Shown here: positions 1-7,171 of the stretch, piece by piece
Position numbering within the stretch: position 1 is the stretch's first letter
Layout: each line of letters starts with the position of its first letter
Assembly (NCBI GenBank): GCA_900766575.1
Contig: CAAFVW010000129.1
Location: 1-9,136, forward strand
Direction: 5' to 3'
DNA: 9,136 nucleotides
From: Lachnospiraceae bacterium
GTDB taxonomy: Bacteria > Bacillota > Clostridia > Lachnospirales > Lachnospiraceae
Program-made: the position numbers and the translations under genes
Notes under the pieces: generated by a model
What the model saw: only the letters and a program-made list of their open reading frames with translations
Told to the model about the DNA's origin: nothing
Databases searched by the model: none

Positions 1-34
1 ACCACTGAGAACAGTTAATGAATTTGAAACACAT
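1..34 (-). CDS. Probable start of a minus-strand gene running off the left edge
   Basis: On the minus strand an ATG at 34-32 opens a frame that stays open to the window edge, giving 11 codons (MCFKFINCSQW). It is preceded by AAGGAGG (plus 43-49), a full Shine-Dalgarno match 8 nt from the ATG, which is the main reason to believe it. The product cannot be identified from 11 residues. The tRNA-Leu gene upstream on the same strand ends in a terminator, so this gene would need its own promoter. No convincing -35/-10 pair was found, although two TTGTAACA boxes lie upstream. It could also be a chance purine-rich site. Confidence 0.4.
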   Translation of the reverse strand, partial: MCFKFINCSQW

Positions 35-100
35 ACTTTCTTCCTCCTTTTCCTGTTGCCTGGTGTTCGGTTACGTCTGTGTTAGCTAAGCACAAATGAA

Positions 101-119
101 TTGTAACAATTTTGTAACA
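101..119. repeat. Tandem TTGTAACA boxes with 11-bp period
   Basis: TTGTAACA occurs at 101-108 and again at 112-119, so the two copies are spaced 11 bp, about one helical turn. Each box is nearly palindromic (TTGTAACAA against TTGTTACAA). They lie about 67 bp upstream of the putative minus-strand start at 34 and downstream of the tRNA terminator. Phased short repeats upstream of a gene suggest a regulator site, but in AT-rich DNA chance is a real alternative and no known regulator is recognised. Confidence 0.3.
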
Positions 120-187
120 TTTAATCCATAGGAGATGAATGGTAAAAAAATAGAAAAAGAAGGAAAAGAAGGAAAAGATATAACAGG

Positions 188-223
188 CAAAAGAAAAGCG
201 CAGAACCAATCGATTCTGCGCTT
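188..223 (-). terminator. Intrinsic terminator of tRNA-Leu
   Basis: A 10-bp perfect stem (196-205 with 214-223, core AGCGCAGAA/TTCTGCGCT) encloses an 8-nt loop. Read on the minus strand it is followed by TTCTTTTG at 195-188, a U-rich tail. It begins 3 nt after the last base of the tRNA, which fits termination of a single-gene tRNA transcript. On the plus strand the stem is not followed by a T run, so it should act only leftwards. Confidence 0.9.
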
Positions 224-225
224 AA

Positions 226-308
226 TGCCGGCAATGGGACTTGAACCCATACGGTGTTGCCACCAACAGATTTTGAGTCTGCCTCGTCTGCCATTCCGAC
301 ACGCCGGC
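226..308 (-). tRNA. tRNA-Leu, anticodon CAA
   Basis: The reverse complement folds as a complete class II tRNA of 83 nt. The acceptor stem is GCCGGCG paired with TGCCGGC (one G-U pair), followed by discriminator A. The D arm is of the leucine type. The anticodon stem GCAGA/TCTGT carries loop CTCAAAA, giving anticodon CAA, which reads UUG. The long variable arm GGTG-GCAA-CACC and the T arm ATGGG-TTCAAGT-CCCAT are intact. The long variable arm with A73 and CAA identifies leucine rather than serine or tyrosine. No CCA is encoded (the next bases are TTA), so CCA must be added by tRNA nucleotidyltransferase. It has its own promoter and terminator and is divergent from the protein genes to the right. 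Confidence 0.97.
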
Positions 309-332
309 ATTCAAACACTCACAACAGAATTT

Positions 333-361
333 ATAATAGCATAGTTTAAAAAAGTTGACAA
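333..361 (-). promoter_or_regulatory. Housekeeping-sigma promoter for tRNA-Leu
   Basis: On the minus strand TTGTCA (361-356) and TATTAT (338-333) are separated by exactly 17 nt, a 5/6 match to each vegetative-sigma consensus. The -10 ends 24 nt before the first tRNA base, leaving room for a short 5' leader removed by RNase P. The strength and position agree with a stable-RNA promoter. Confidence 0.85.
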
Positions 362-417
362 GAGTTTTTTTCCGGAATCTGCATACTATTTTTCTAGTCT
401 TTTTCCACAAGATGTTG

Positions 418-423
418 TATAGT
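418..423 (+). promoter_or_regulatory. Weak -10 candidate upstream of the zinc-finger gene
   Basis: TATAGT at 418-423 matches five of six bases of the -10 consensus and lies 60 bp before the ATG at 484. No good -35 is found at 16-18 bp (TAGTCT or neighbours), and the consensus-like TTGACA at 355-360 is too far away. The gene must be transcribed from the 309-483 gap because the tRNA is on the other strand, so this is the best available candidate rather than a confident call. Confidence 0.3.
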
Positions 424-483
424 AGAAGTGTATGAGTATATGGGAACGCAACCTGTAGAACTGTTTTGGAATAGGGTGGAAGC

Positions 484-804
484 ATGAATTGCAAAGAATT
501 TGAAAAAAATATTCCTGATTTCATTGCGGGAAAACTGGATTTTCTGACCTTGCAGGAGTTTGGGGAACATATGCAGGAATGTCCGGGCTGTAAGGAAGAA
601 CTGGTGATTCAGTTTCTGGTGACGGAAGGCATGCAGCGTCTGGAAGACGGAGATGCTTTTGACCTGCAGAGAGAATTGGAGCTGAGGCTTGCGGAAGCAA
701 AACGCAAGGTGAAAATGCATATGTCTTTTATGAAGACAGGAGCTGCATTAGAGGTACTGACCGTGATTTTTCTCATGGGATTTTTGGGCTGGATTATCGC
801 GTAA
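484..804 (+). CDS. Small tail-anchored zinc-finger protein, anti-sigma-like (zf-HC2 type)
   Basis: This 106-residue protein has an N-terminal Cys3 and a His29-x3-Cys33-x2-Cys36 cluster, the H-x3-C-x2-C pattern of zinc-binding anti-sigma (zf-HC2/ZAS) domains. A charged, probably helical middle (about residues 53-80) follows, then one C-terminal hydrophobic segment (about 85-106, ending GFLGWIIA) with no domain after it. The expected topology is a cytoplasmic zinc finger anchored by its C terminus, with no extracytoplasmic sensor. GGTGGA precedes the ATG. Family knowledge: such domains usually bind an ECF sigma factor encoded next door, but none is present here, so the partner is unknown. It may be an orphan anti-sigma factor or a membrane adaptor using the same fold. 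It is separated from polA by 73 bp containing a promoter candidate. Confidence 0.75.
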   Translation: MNCKEFEKNIPDFIAGKLDFLTLQEFGEHMQECPGCKEELVIQFLVTEGMQRLEDGDAFDLQRELELRLAEAKRKVKMHMSFMKTGAALEVLTVIFLMGFLGWIIA

Positions 805-833
805 TTGTTGACAGTACCTGTATCTGGTATGAT
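805..833 (+). promoter_or_regulatory. Extended -10 promoter candidate for polA
   Basis: TATGAT at 828-833 is preceded by TGG at 825-827, forming an extended -10 (TGnTATnnT). TTGTTG at 805-810 lies 17 bp upstream as a partial -35. The better-looking TTGACA at 808-813 would give only a 14-bp spacer. A start near 840 would leave a leader of about 38 nt before polA, enough to transcribe polA-coaE-ftsA-like independently of the upstream small gene. Confidence 0.45.
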
Positions 834-851
834 TTTGATAGAAACAGAATG

Positions 852-864
852 CGTCCATAGGACG
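852..864 (+). other. Small dyad in the polA leader
   Basis: CGTCC (852-856) and GGACG (860-864) form a perfect 5-bp inverted repeat around ATA. It lies between the promoter candidate and the ribosome binding site AGAGGG at 869-874. As RNA it could make a small GC-rich hairpin just upstream of the Shine-Dalgarno sequence. It has no U tail and is not a terminator. Confidence 0.3.
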
Positions 865-877
865 GAACAGAGGGATT

Positions 878-3595
878 ATGAGTCAGAAATTAGTATTGAT
901 CGATGGACACAGTATATTGAACCGGGCGTTTTACGGAGTGCCGGATTTAAGCAATGCAGAGGGATTGCATACAAATGCCATTTATGGTTTCCTGAATATT
1001 ATGTTTAAAATTCTGGAGGAGGAGAAACCGGAGTATCTGGCGGTGGCTTTTGATGTGCATGCACCGACCTTCCGCCACAAAATGTACGAAGCCTATAAGG
1101 GAACACGAAAGCCCATGCCGGAGGAACTGCGGGAGCAGGTGCCTGTCATGAAGGAAGTCCTGAAAGCCATGCACATTACTATCATGGAACAGGCCGGGCT
1201 GGAGGCAGATGATATTCTGGGAACTCTGGCGAGGAAAGCGGAGCAGGCCGGAATGGAAGTATCACTGGTATCCGGAGACAGAGATTTGCTTCAGATCGCC
1301 ACGGATCATATCAAGATCCGTATTCCGAAGACGAAGCAGGGAAGAACGGAAATAGAGGATTATTATGCGGCGGATGTAAAGGCGGCTTACCAGGTGACCC
1401 CGTTACAGTTCATCGAACTGAAGGCATTGATGGGAGATACCGCAGATAATATTCCGGGAGTGCCGAAGGTAGGGGAAAAGACGGCACAGGCTCTGATGGT
1501 GGAGTATGGCTCCCTGGACAATATTTACGCTCATGTGGAAGAAATCTCGAAAAAAAGTATCCGGGAGTCTCTGAACGAACATAAGGATCTGGCAGAGTTA
1601 AGCAAGACACTGGCGACAATCAAGACGGACTGTGATTTACAGCTGGATTATGAAAAGGCAAAAGCAGAAGGATTCTATACCCCTGAGGCATATACACTGT
1701 GCAAACGGCTGGAGTTTAAGAATCTGCTGGGAAGATTCGAGAAGGATGCTGCGGACAATGACAGTAAGGTTGCAGAGAGCTTCCGGCAGATTGAGGATAA
1801 GACAGAATTTTTACAATATCTGAAAAAAATGTGCGGGCAGAAGGTAATCGGACTGTGGCTGATGACAGAGCCTGTGGATGCGAATACGAAACGGGAGGAA
1901 CTGTTGGGTGTGGCACTGTCAGCCTCGGAGGAAGAGACAGTATTTTATGCCCTGACCCATGAAAAAGAACCGGAAGGGCAGCTAAGTCTGTTTGAAGAAG
2001 CGAAGGAGCCTGTGGATGATACTGCGGATATCGTGAAAGCTTTGCAGGAGCTGTCAGCAACGGAGAATTTGCAGATTGCCACCTTTGATGTGAAGCGCCA
2101 GTACGACTATCTGGACCGGAGCAGCACGGAACAGTATTTTGATGTTCTGATCGCTGCATATCTGTTGAATCCCCTGAAGAATGATTATGATCTGGAGGCA
2201 ATCGCTTCGGAGCATCTGGGAGTCCTGATTCCGGGGAAAACGGAAGTATTCGGTAAAAGAAGTTTTCAGACACTACTTTTGGAAGATGCAAAGAAAGCGA
2301 TGGAATATGCCTGTTATGGGGCCTGCATATCCCGGAAGGCAAAAAAGATTCTGGAGGACAAACTTGCGGCAGCAGGCATGAAACGTCTCATGGAGGAGAT
2401 AGAGATGCCGCTTTCTCTGGTGCTGTATGACATGCAGAAAGCGGGTGTTGCGGTAAAGCGGGAGGAACTGAAAGCCTACGGAGATGCATTGGTAGCCCGG
2501 ATTGAGGAACTGGAGCAGTCCATTCATCGTCAGGCGGGAACAGAGTTCAATATCAATTCCCCCAAACAGTTGGGTGAGGTATTGTTTGAGACTTTGCAGA
2601 TTCCCGGCGGCAAAAAGACCAAGACCGGATACTCCACCGCAGCGGATGTGCTGGAAAAACTGTCAGCGGATTATCCTATTGTACAGGATATTCTGGAATA
2701 CAGAGGATTGACGAAATTAAAATCCACTTATGCGGATGGATTGGCAGCTTATATTGAGGATGATGGCAGGATTCATACGAATTTCAATCAGACGATTACG
2801 GCAACGGGACGTATCAGCTCCACCGAGCCCAATCTGCAGAATATTCCCATGCGAATGGAGCTGGGAAGACAGATCCGTAAGGTATTTATTCCCGGGGATG
2901 GTTACGAATTCATGGATGCGGATTATTCCCAGATCGAATTGCGGGTACTGGCACATATGTCCGGGGACGAGCAGTTGATCGACGCTTACAGGCAGGAGGA
3001 AGATATTCATCGTATTACGGCTTCCAAGGTCTTCCATACCCCTTTTGAGGAGGTCACGGATCTTCAGAGACGGAATGCCAAGGCGGTAAACTTCGGTATT
3101 GTCTATGGAATCAGTTCTTTTGGACTGAGCCAGGATCTGAGCATCAGCAAAAAGGAAGCAGCGCAGTATATCGAACAGTATTTTGCCACCTATCCTAAGG
3201 TGAAGGAATTTATTAATAAACTGGTGACGGATGCGAAGGAAAGGGGATATACGGAGACGATGTTCGGCAGAAGACGTCCGATTCCGGAACTTTCTTCCTC
3301 TAATTTTATGCAGAGATCTTTCGGTGAGCGTGTGGCAATGAATGCCCCCATTCAGGGAACGGCAGCGGATATTATCAAGATTGCCATGATCAAGGTATGG
3401 AAAGCCTTAAAAGAAGAAGGACTAAAATCAAAACTCCTGCTGCAGGTGCACGATGAACTCCTGATTGAGACGGCACTGGATGAGGAGGAGAGGGTCAGAC
3501 AGATCCTTACGGAAAATATGAAGTCTGCAGCAGATCTGGCGGTAACATTGGAAATTGATCTGCATACGGGCAATAACTGGTACGAGGCGAAATAA
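878..3595 (+). CDS. polA: DNA polymerase I
   Basis: This 905-residue repair and Okazaki-fragment polymerase has the usual three-part layout. The 5'-nuclease domain (about 1-290) keeps its metal-site acidic residues: Asp9, Asp59, Glu109/Asp111/Asp112, Asp134/Asp136 and Asp187/Asp190 (MGDTADNIPGVPKVGEKT). The polymerase domain (about 500-905) has TATGRISSTEPNLQNIP (641-657), motif A DADYSQIELR with Asp682, motif B with Lys735, Phe739 and Tyr743, and motif C QVHDE with His858-Asp859-Glu860. Phe739 is the residue that disfavours dideoxynucleotides in Pol I. The middle 3'-5' exonuclease-like domain (about 300-490) seems inactive: the first Asp-x-Glu motif reads LMTEP (328-332), and the Y-x3-D motif reads YACYG (477-481) with Gly for Asp. 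Such loss is known in Bacillus and Thermus Pol I. AGAGGG at 869-874 supports this start. The stop TAA abuts the coaE ATG. Confidence 0.97.
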   Translation: MSQKLVLIDGHSILNRAFYGVPDLSNAEGLHTNAIYGFLNIMFKILEEEKPEYLAVAFDVHAPTFRHKMYEAYKGTRKPMPEELREQVPVMKEVLKAMHITIMEQAGLEADDILGTLARKAEQAGMEVSLVSGDRDLLQIATDHIKIRIPKTKQGRTEIEDYYAADVKAAYQVTPLQFIELKALMGDTADNIPGVPKVGEKTAQALMVEYGSLDNIYAHVEEISKKSIRESLNEHKDLAELSKTLATIKTDCDLQLDYEKAKAEGFYTPEAYTLCKRLEFKNLLGRFEKDAADNDSKVAESFRQIEDKTEFLQYLKKMCGQKVIGLWLMTEPVDANTKREELLGVALSASEEETVFYALTHEKEPEGQLSLFEEAKEPVDDTADIVKALQELSATENLQIATFDVKRQYDYLDRSSTEQYFDVLIAAYLLNPLKNDYDLEAIASEHLGVLIPGKTEVFGKRSFQTLLLEDAKKAMEYACYGACISRKAKKILEDKLAAAGMKRLMEEIEMPLSLVLYDMQKAGVAVKREELKAYGDALVARIEELEQSIHRQAGTEFNINSPKQLGEVLFETLQIPGGKKTKTGYSTAADVLEKLSADYPIVQDILEYRGLTKLKSTYADGLAAYIEDDGRIHTNFNQTITATGRISSTEPNLQNIPMRMELGRQIRKVFIPGDGYEFMDADYSQIELRVLAHMSGDEQLIDAYRQEEDIHRITASKVFHTPFEEVTDLQRRNAKAVNFGIVYGISSFGLSQDLSISKKEAAQYIEQYFATYPKVKEFINKLVTDAKERGYTETMFGRRRPIPELSSSNFMQRSFGERVAMNAPIQGTAADIIKIAMIKVWKALKEEGLKSKLLLQVHDELLIETALDEEERVRQILTENMKSAADLAVTLEIDLHTGNNWYEAK

Positions 3596-4201
3596 ATGCG
3601 TTTTATAGGAATCACAGGTGGCGTAGGTGCCGGAAAAACAGAGATTTTAAAATACATCGGACAACATTATAAATGTGAGATTTATCTGGCAGATGAAATC
3701 GGACATAAAGTGAAGGAGCCGGGAACCGAAGGGTACAGGGCTCTGGTGGAATTATTGGGAAGAGGGATTCTGGCGGATGACGGTCAGATCGACAAGGCGG
3801 CCATGGCGGCAAAAATATTTGCAGATCCTGCGATTCTGGAACAGGTGAATGGGATTATTCATCCCGCAGTGAAAAAATATCTGGCGGATCGTCTGGCCGT
3901 GGCAAAGAAAAAAGGCGATGTGGAACTATTTTTTGTGGAGGCGGCACTTCTGATTGAAAACGGGTTTGGAAATATCGTGGACGAGATGTGGTATATCTAT
4001 GCCAGAGAAGATGTCCGCAGAAAGAGACTTTCAAAGAACCGCGGTTACACGCCGGAGAAAATAGAGAAAATTATAGCTTCACAGCTTTCGGAAGAAGCAT
4101 TTAGAGAGCATTGTGATTTCGTCATTGATAACAGTGACAGTCTGGAAGAAAGTTACAGACAGATCAGACAGAAACTGGAGGCATATTCATGGAGGGAGTA
4201 A
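3596..4201 (+). CDS. coaE: Dephospho-CoA kinase
   Basis: This 201-residue cytoplasmic kinase carries out the last step of coenzyme A synthesis, ATP-dependent phosphorylation of the 3'-hydroxyl of dephospho-CoA. The P-loop GGVGAGKT is at residues 8-15, and the substrate-side Asp33 (LADEIGH) and the conserved IIHP (His89-Pro90) follow. The arginine-rich lid segment (RRKRLSKNRGYTPEKIEKII), an SQ and the C-terminal CDFVIDNS strand are all typical of CoaE, as is the length. The ATG follows the polA stop directly, with GAGG at 3584-3587 inside the end of polA, so translation is probably coupled. In Bacillus mutM lies between polA and coaE; here it is absent. The 3' end overlaps the next gene by 13 bp. 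Confidence 0.96.
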   Translation: MRFIGITGGVGAGKTEILKYIGQHYKCEIYLADEIGHKVKEPGTEGYRALVELLGRGILADDGQIDKAAMAAKIFADPAILEQVNGIIHPAVKKYLADRLAVAKKKGDVELFFVEAALLIENGFGNIVDEMWYIYAREDVRRKRLSKNRGYTPEKIEKIIASQLSEEAFREHCDFVIDNSDSLEESYRQIRQKLEAYSWRE

Positions 4202-6321
4202 AAGAGAAACAGGGTCAGCTGGTATTCGGACTGGATATCGGTACGAGAAGCATCGTAGGTACGGTAGGATACTTAAACGGCGGAAAATTCCATGTGCTGG
4301 CGCAGCGTTCCAGGGAACATGAGACCAGAGCCATGTTAGACGGACAGATCCACGACATCGGTAAGGTAGGAGAGACCATTTCCCTGGTGAAGAACCAACT
4401 GGAAGAGGATCTGGGAAGAGAACTTACGGAAGTCTGTATCGCAGCTGCAGGCCGTGTCCTCAGGACGGTCACCACTTATGTGGAACATACTTTTGAGAAT
4501 GACCGGGAGATCACGCAGGAGGATGTGTATTCCCTGTGTACTATGGGTGTGGAAAAAGCATACGAAGAATTTCAGAACAGCAATACCGATACGGATATGA
4601 AATTCTACTGCGTGGGCTATACCGCCATGCGATATTACATGAATGGATACCAGATGGGCAATCTGGAGGGACACAAGGCGAAAAGCATTGCAGTGGATCT
4701 GATTGCTACGTTTCTGCCGGATGACGTGGTGGACGGATTGTACAAGGCGGTGGAACTGGCGGGACTGCATGTGGCGAATCTGACACTGGAGCCGATCGCA
4801 GCCATTCAGGTAGCGATTCCGGAGAAGTTCCGTATGCTGAACATGGCATTAGTAGATGTCGGTGCGGGCACCAGCGATATTTCCATTACCAAAGAGGGAA
4901 CGATTACAGCATATGGCATGATCCCGGTAGCTGGAGACAGTCTGACAGATATTCTGGTGCAGCATTGTCTCGTGGAATTCGAAATGGCAGAACAGATCAA
5001 GAGAAAATGTAAGACCCAGGAGATCATTGAATACGAAGATATTATGGGGCTGCCCCAGACCATCACAGCCAGCGAGGTGTTGGAACTGTTAGATCCTGAG
5101 ATTGAGCGCATGACGCAGATGGTATCCGACACGATTAAGGAATTGAACGGAGACAAGCCGGTCAGTGCTGTGTTCGTCGTAGGCGGAGGCGGCATGGTGC
5201 CCGGTTATACGGAGAAACTGGCGGAGAAGCTTGGCATTGTGAAGGAACGTGTAGCGATCCGAGGGCAGGAAGTTATGCAGACCATCGTGTTTGAGCTGGA
5301 AAATGCCAGAAAGGATGCCATGATGGTGACACCTATTGGTATCTGCCTGAGTTACTATGTACAGAGCAATAATTTTATTTTCGTAGAGTTTAACGGAGAA
5401 CGGGTGAAGCTTTATGACAATGGCAAATTGTCTGTGACGGATGCAGCCATGCAGATGCAGTTTCCCAACGATCAGTTGTTCCCCAGAAGAGGAGAGGCAC
5501 TGTTATTTACCGTTGGCGGGAAAAAACGCATGGTGCGCGGTGAACAGGGAGAGGCAGCAGTAATCCGGGTCAATGGCGAAGAGGCAGATATGTATACGCA
5601 GGTACATAACGGAGACCGTGTGGTAGTGACGCCTTCCACGGAGGGCGCTGTTGCAGTTCTGGAGCTGGGAAAACTTCCTGAGATGGGAGAGGCTCTGCAG
5701 ATCTATGTCAACGGCAAACAGATCAGTCTGCCGAGGACTGCGGAGGTCAACGGACACAGAGAGAACGAATTCTACCGAATCCGTCAGGAGGATGATATCC
5801 GGATACAGAATTCCTATACCGTAAGAGAAATCGCAGAATTTCTGGATGTTCCTCTTGGTGAGGATATTAAGGTCAACGATACGGCGGCACAGCCGGATAC
5901 CAGAGTATATGAGCATTTTACCGTGAGCTGGGATATGAAGAAACCGTTGCAGGAAGAGGTTGCTGCAAAACCGGCAGATGCGGAGAATACAGAAAGCGAT
6001 ATTTATACAGAGGAGCCCGTGGCGCATAATCCGGAGCCGGAGGAGGGAGAACCGGGGACAGCACAGGAGACGTCTGCCGAAGCTGTCGTACCGCAGCTGC
6101 CGCATCCGCTGACGGTGATCGTGAATCATTCTCCCATCACCATGCAGGGAAAAGCTTCCTATGTGTTTGTGGATGTGTTTGATTATATCGATTTCGACCT
6201 GGGGGCGTCCGCCTCTGCAGGCAGATCCATCGTAACGAATCTGAACGGCAGACCGGCACAGTACATGGAACCTTTGAAAGAAGGGGATGTGATAGAAATC
6301 TACTGGAAAAACATGAGATAG
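4189..6321 (+). CDS. FtsA-like actin-fold ATPase with long C-terminal beta-domain extension
   Basis: This is a 710-residue protein. Residues 12-390 are an FtsA/PilM-type actin-fold ATPase: phosphate-1 loop GLDIGTRSIVGTVG (14-27), an FtsA-like 1C segment (about 80-195, with EITQEDVYSLC), phosphate-2 loop VDVGAGTSDIS (222-232) and adenosine motif VVGGGGMVPGY (330-340). FtsA is usually about 420 residues. Here some 320 more follow, with recurring beta-rich units containing 'VNG...GD' turns (about 395-480, 500-580), a Pro/Glu/Ala-rich linker (583-638), and a terminal unit (639-709, LNGRPAQ...KEGDVIEIYWK) resembling ThiS/MoaD-type beta-grasp folds. There is no transmembrane segment and no obvious C-terminal amphipathic helix like the FtsA membrane anchor. 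GGAGG (4177-4181) lies 7 nt before the ATG, inside coaE. The exact role is unknown; a second, non-canonical FtsA working in envelope or division assembly is the best inference. Confidence 0.85.
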   Translation: MEGVKEKQGQLVFGLDIGTRSIVGTVGYLNGGKFHVLAQRSREHETRAMLDGQIHDIGKVGETISLVKNQLEEDLGRELTEVCIAAAGRVLRTVTTYVEHTFENDREITQEDVYSLCTMGVEKAYEEFQNSNTDTDMKFYCVGYTAMRYYMNGYQMGNLEGHKAKSIAVDLIATFLPDDVVDGLYKAVELAGLHVANLTLEPIAAIQVAIPEKFRMLNMALVDVGAGTSDISITKEGTITAYGMIPVAGDSLTDILVQHCLVEFEMAEQIKRKCKTQEIIEYEDIMGLPQTITASEVLELLDPEIERMTQMVSDTIKELNGDKPVSAVFVVGGGGMVPGYTEKLAEKLGIVKERVAIRGQEVMQTIVFELENARKDAMMVTPIGICLSYYVQSNNFIFVEFNGERVKLYDNGKLSVTDAAMQMQFPNDQLFPRRGEALLFTVGGKKRMVRGEQGEAAVIRVNGEEADMYTQVHNGDRVVVTPSTEGAVAVLELGKLPEMGEALQIYVNGKQISLPRTAEVNGHRENEFYRIRQEDDIRIQNSYTVREIAEFLDVPLGEDIKVNDTAAQPDTRVYEHFTVSWDMKKPLQEEVAAKPADAENTESDIYTEEPVAHNPEPEEGEPGTAQETSAEAVVPQLPHPLTVIVNHSPITMQGKASYVFVDVFDYIDFDLGASASAGRSIVTNLNGRPAQYMEPLKEGDVIEIYWKNMR

Positions 6322-6370
6322 ATTTCAAAGACAAAAATGGAAGAAAGAGTAGAAAAGAGATTAAGAAGTT

Positions 6371-7171
6371 ATGAGATTATGTAGTATTGCCAGCGGCAGC
6401 AGTGGCAACTGTATTTATGTTGGCTCAGAGGCCACACATCTGCTGGTGGATGTGGGAATCAGTGGGAAAAAAGCGGAGAGCGGGCTGAACAGTCTGGGAC
6501 TCACCGGAAGAGATCTGGATGGTATCCTGGTGACCCACGAACATATGGATCATGTGGCGGGGCTGGGAGTCATGGCCAGAAAATATGAGGTTCCTATCTA
6601 TGCAACACTAGGAACGCTGGAAGAGATTCAGAAGATGGGGAATCTGGGGAAAATCGATCCGGCGCTGTTTCGGGAGGTAAAAGAAGATGTGAAACTGACC
6701 ATTAAGGATCTGACCGTCAATCCCATGAAGATCTCTCATGATGCGGCACAGCCGGTAGGATATCGTATCGCATATGGGGATAAAAAGGTCGGAATCTGCA
6801 CGGATCTCGGAGTCTATAACGATTACACTGTGGAGTGTCTGAAAGGAATGGATGCGTTGCTGCTGGAAGCCAATCATGATGTGAAGATGCTTCAGGTAGG
6901 ACCGTATCCTTATTATCTCAAACAGAGAATTCTGGGAGACAGAGGTCATTTGTCCAATGAAAATTCCGGCAAACTGCTTTGTCGTATCTTGCATGATAAG
7001 CTGCAGGCTATCATGCTGGGACATCTGAGCAAAGAGAATAATCTTCCGGAGCTTGCCTATGAAGCGGTGCGCATGGAGATTTCCATGGGAGAGAATCCCT
7101 ACAAGGCGGAAGACTTCCGGATGATGGTGGCAGACAGGAGCAATGTATCACCGGTGATCAATATTGCTTAG
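6371..7171 (+). CDS. MBL-fold metallo-hydrolase, YycJ/WalJ type
   Basis: This 266-residue protein opens with MRLCSIASGSSGNCIYVG, the characteristic start of the YycJ/WalJ family. The metal-binding HxHxDH motif is THEHMDH (His56, His58, Asp60, His61). Further likely ligands are His123-Asp124 (KISHDA), Asp145 (CTDLG), EANHD (166-170), His193 (RGHLSN) and His218 (LGHLSKENN). It has no signal peptide or membrane segment, so it is cytoplasmic. Family members are thought to act as nucleases or phosphodiesterases; in Bacillus and Streptococcus the gene sits with the walRK two-component genes, and DNA-repair or envelope roles have been proposed. No walRK genes are nearby here. The Shine-Dalgarno is weak (AAGAAG just upstream), and the start is chosen on the conserved N terminus. 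It follows the FtsA-like gene by 49 bp with no promoter or terminator seen, so co-transcription is plausible. Confidence 0.9.
   Translation: MRLCSIASGSSGNCIYVGSEATHLLVDVGISGKKAESGLNSLGLTGRDLDGILVTHEHMDHVAGLGVMARKYEVPIYATLGTLEEIQKMGNLGKIDPALFREVKEDVKLTIKDLTVNPMKISHDAAQPVGYRIAYGDKKVGICTDLGVYNDYTVECLKGMDALLLEANHDVKMLQVGPYPYYLKQRILGDRGHLSNENSGKLLCRILHDKLQAIMLGHLSKENNLPELAYEAVRMEISMGENPYKAEDFRMMVADRSNVSPVINIA

Noticed and set aside
152..178. 27-nt all-purine tract with GAAGGAAAA repeated twice, considered as a triplex-forming or simple repeat element
   Set aside because: It is only two copies and lies just past the tRNA terminator, where a pyrimidine-rich transcript end is unsurprising.
135..344. 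69-codon plus-strand open frame with an AGGAG-like site
   Set aside because: It runs antisense through the whole tRNA-Leu gene and its terminator, and its translation is low-complexity Lys/Glu then tRNA complement; the tRNA explains the sequence.
355..389. TTGACA (355-360) with TACTAT (384-389) as a plus-strand promoter for the zinc-finger gene
   Set aside because: The spacer is 23 bp, too long. The TTGACA is largely the complement of the tRNA promoter's TTGTCA -35.
1716..2342. 208-codon open frame on the minus strand inside polA (similar long antisense frames at 5503-6129 and 7749-8555)
   Set aside because: These are shadows of strongly supported genes, with compositions typical of antisense frames and no family character.
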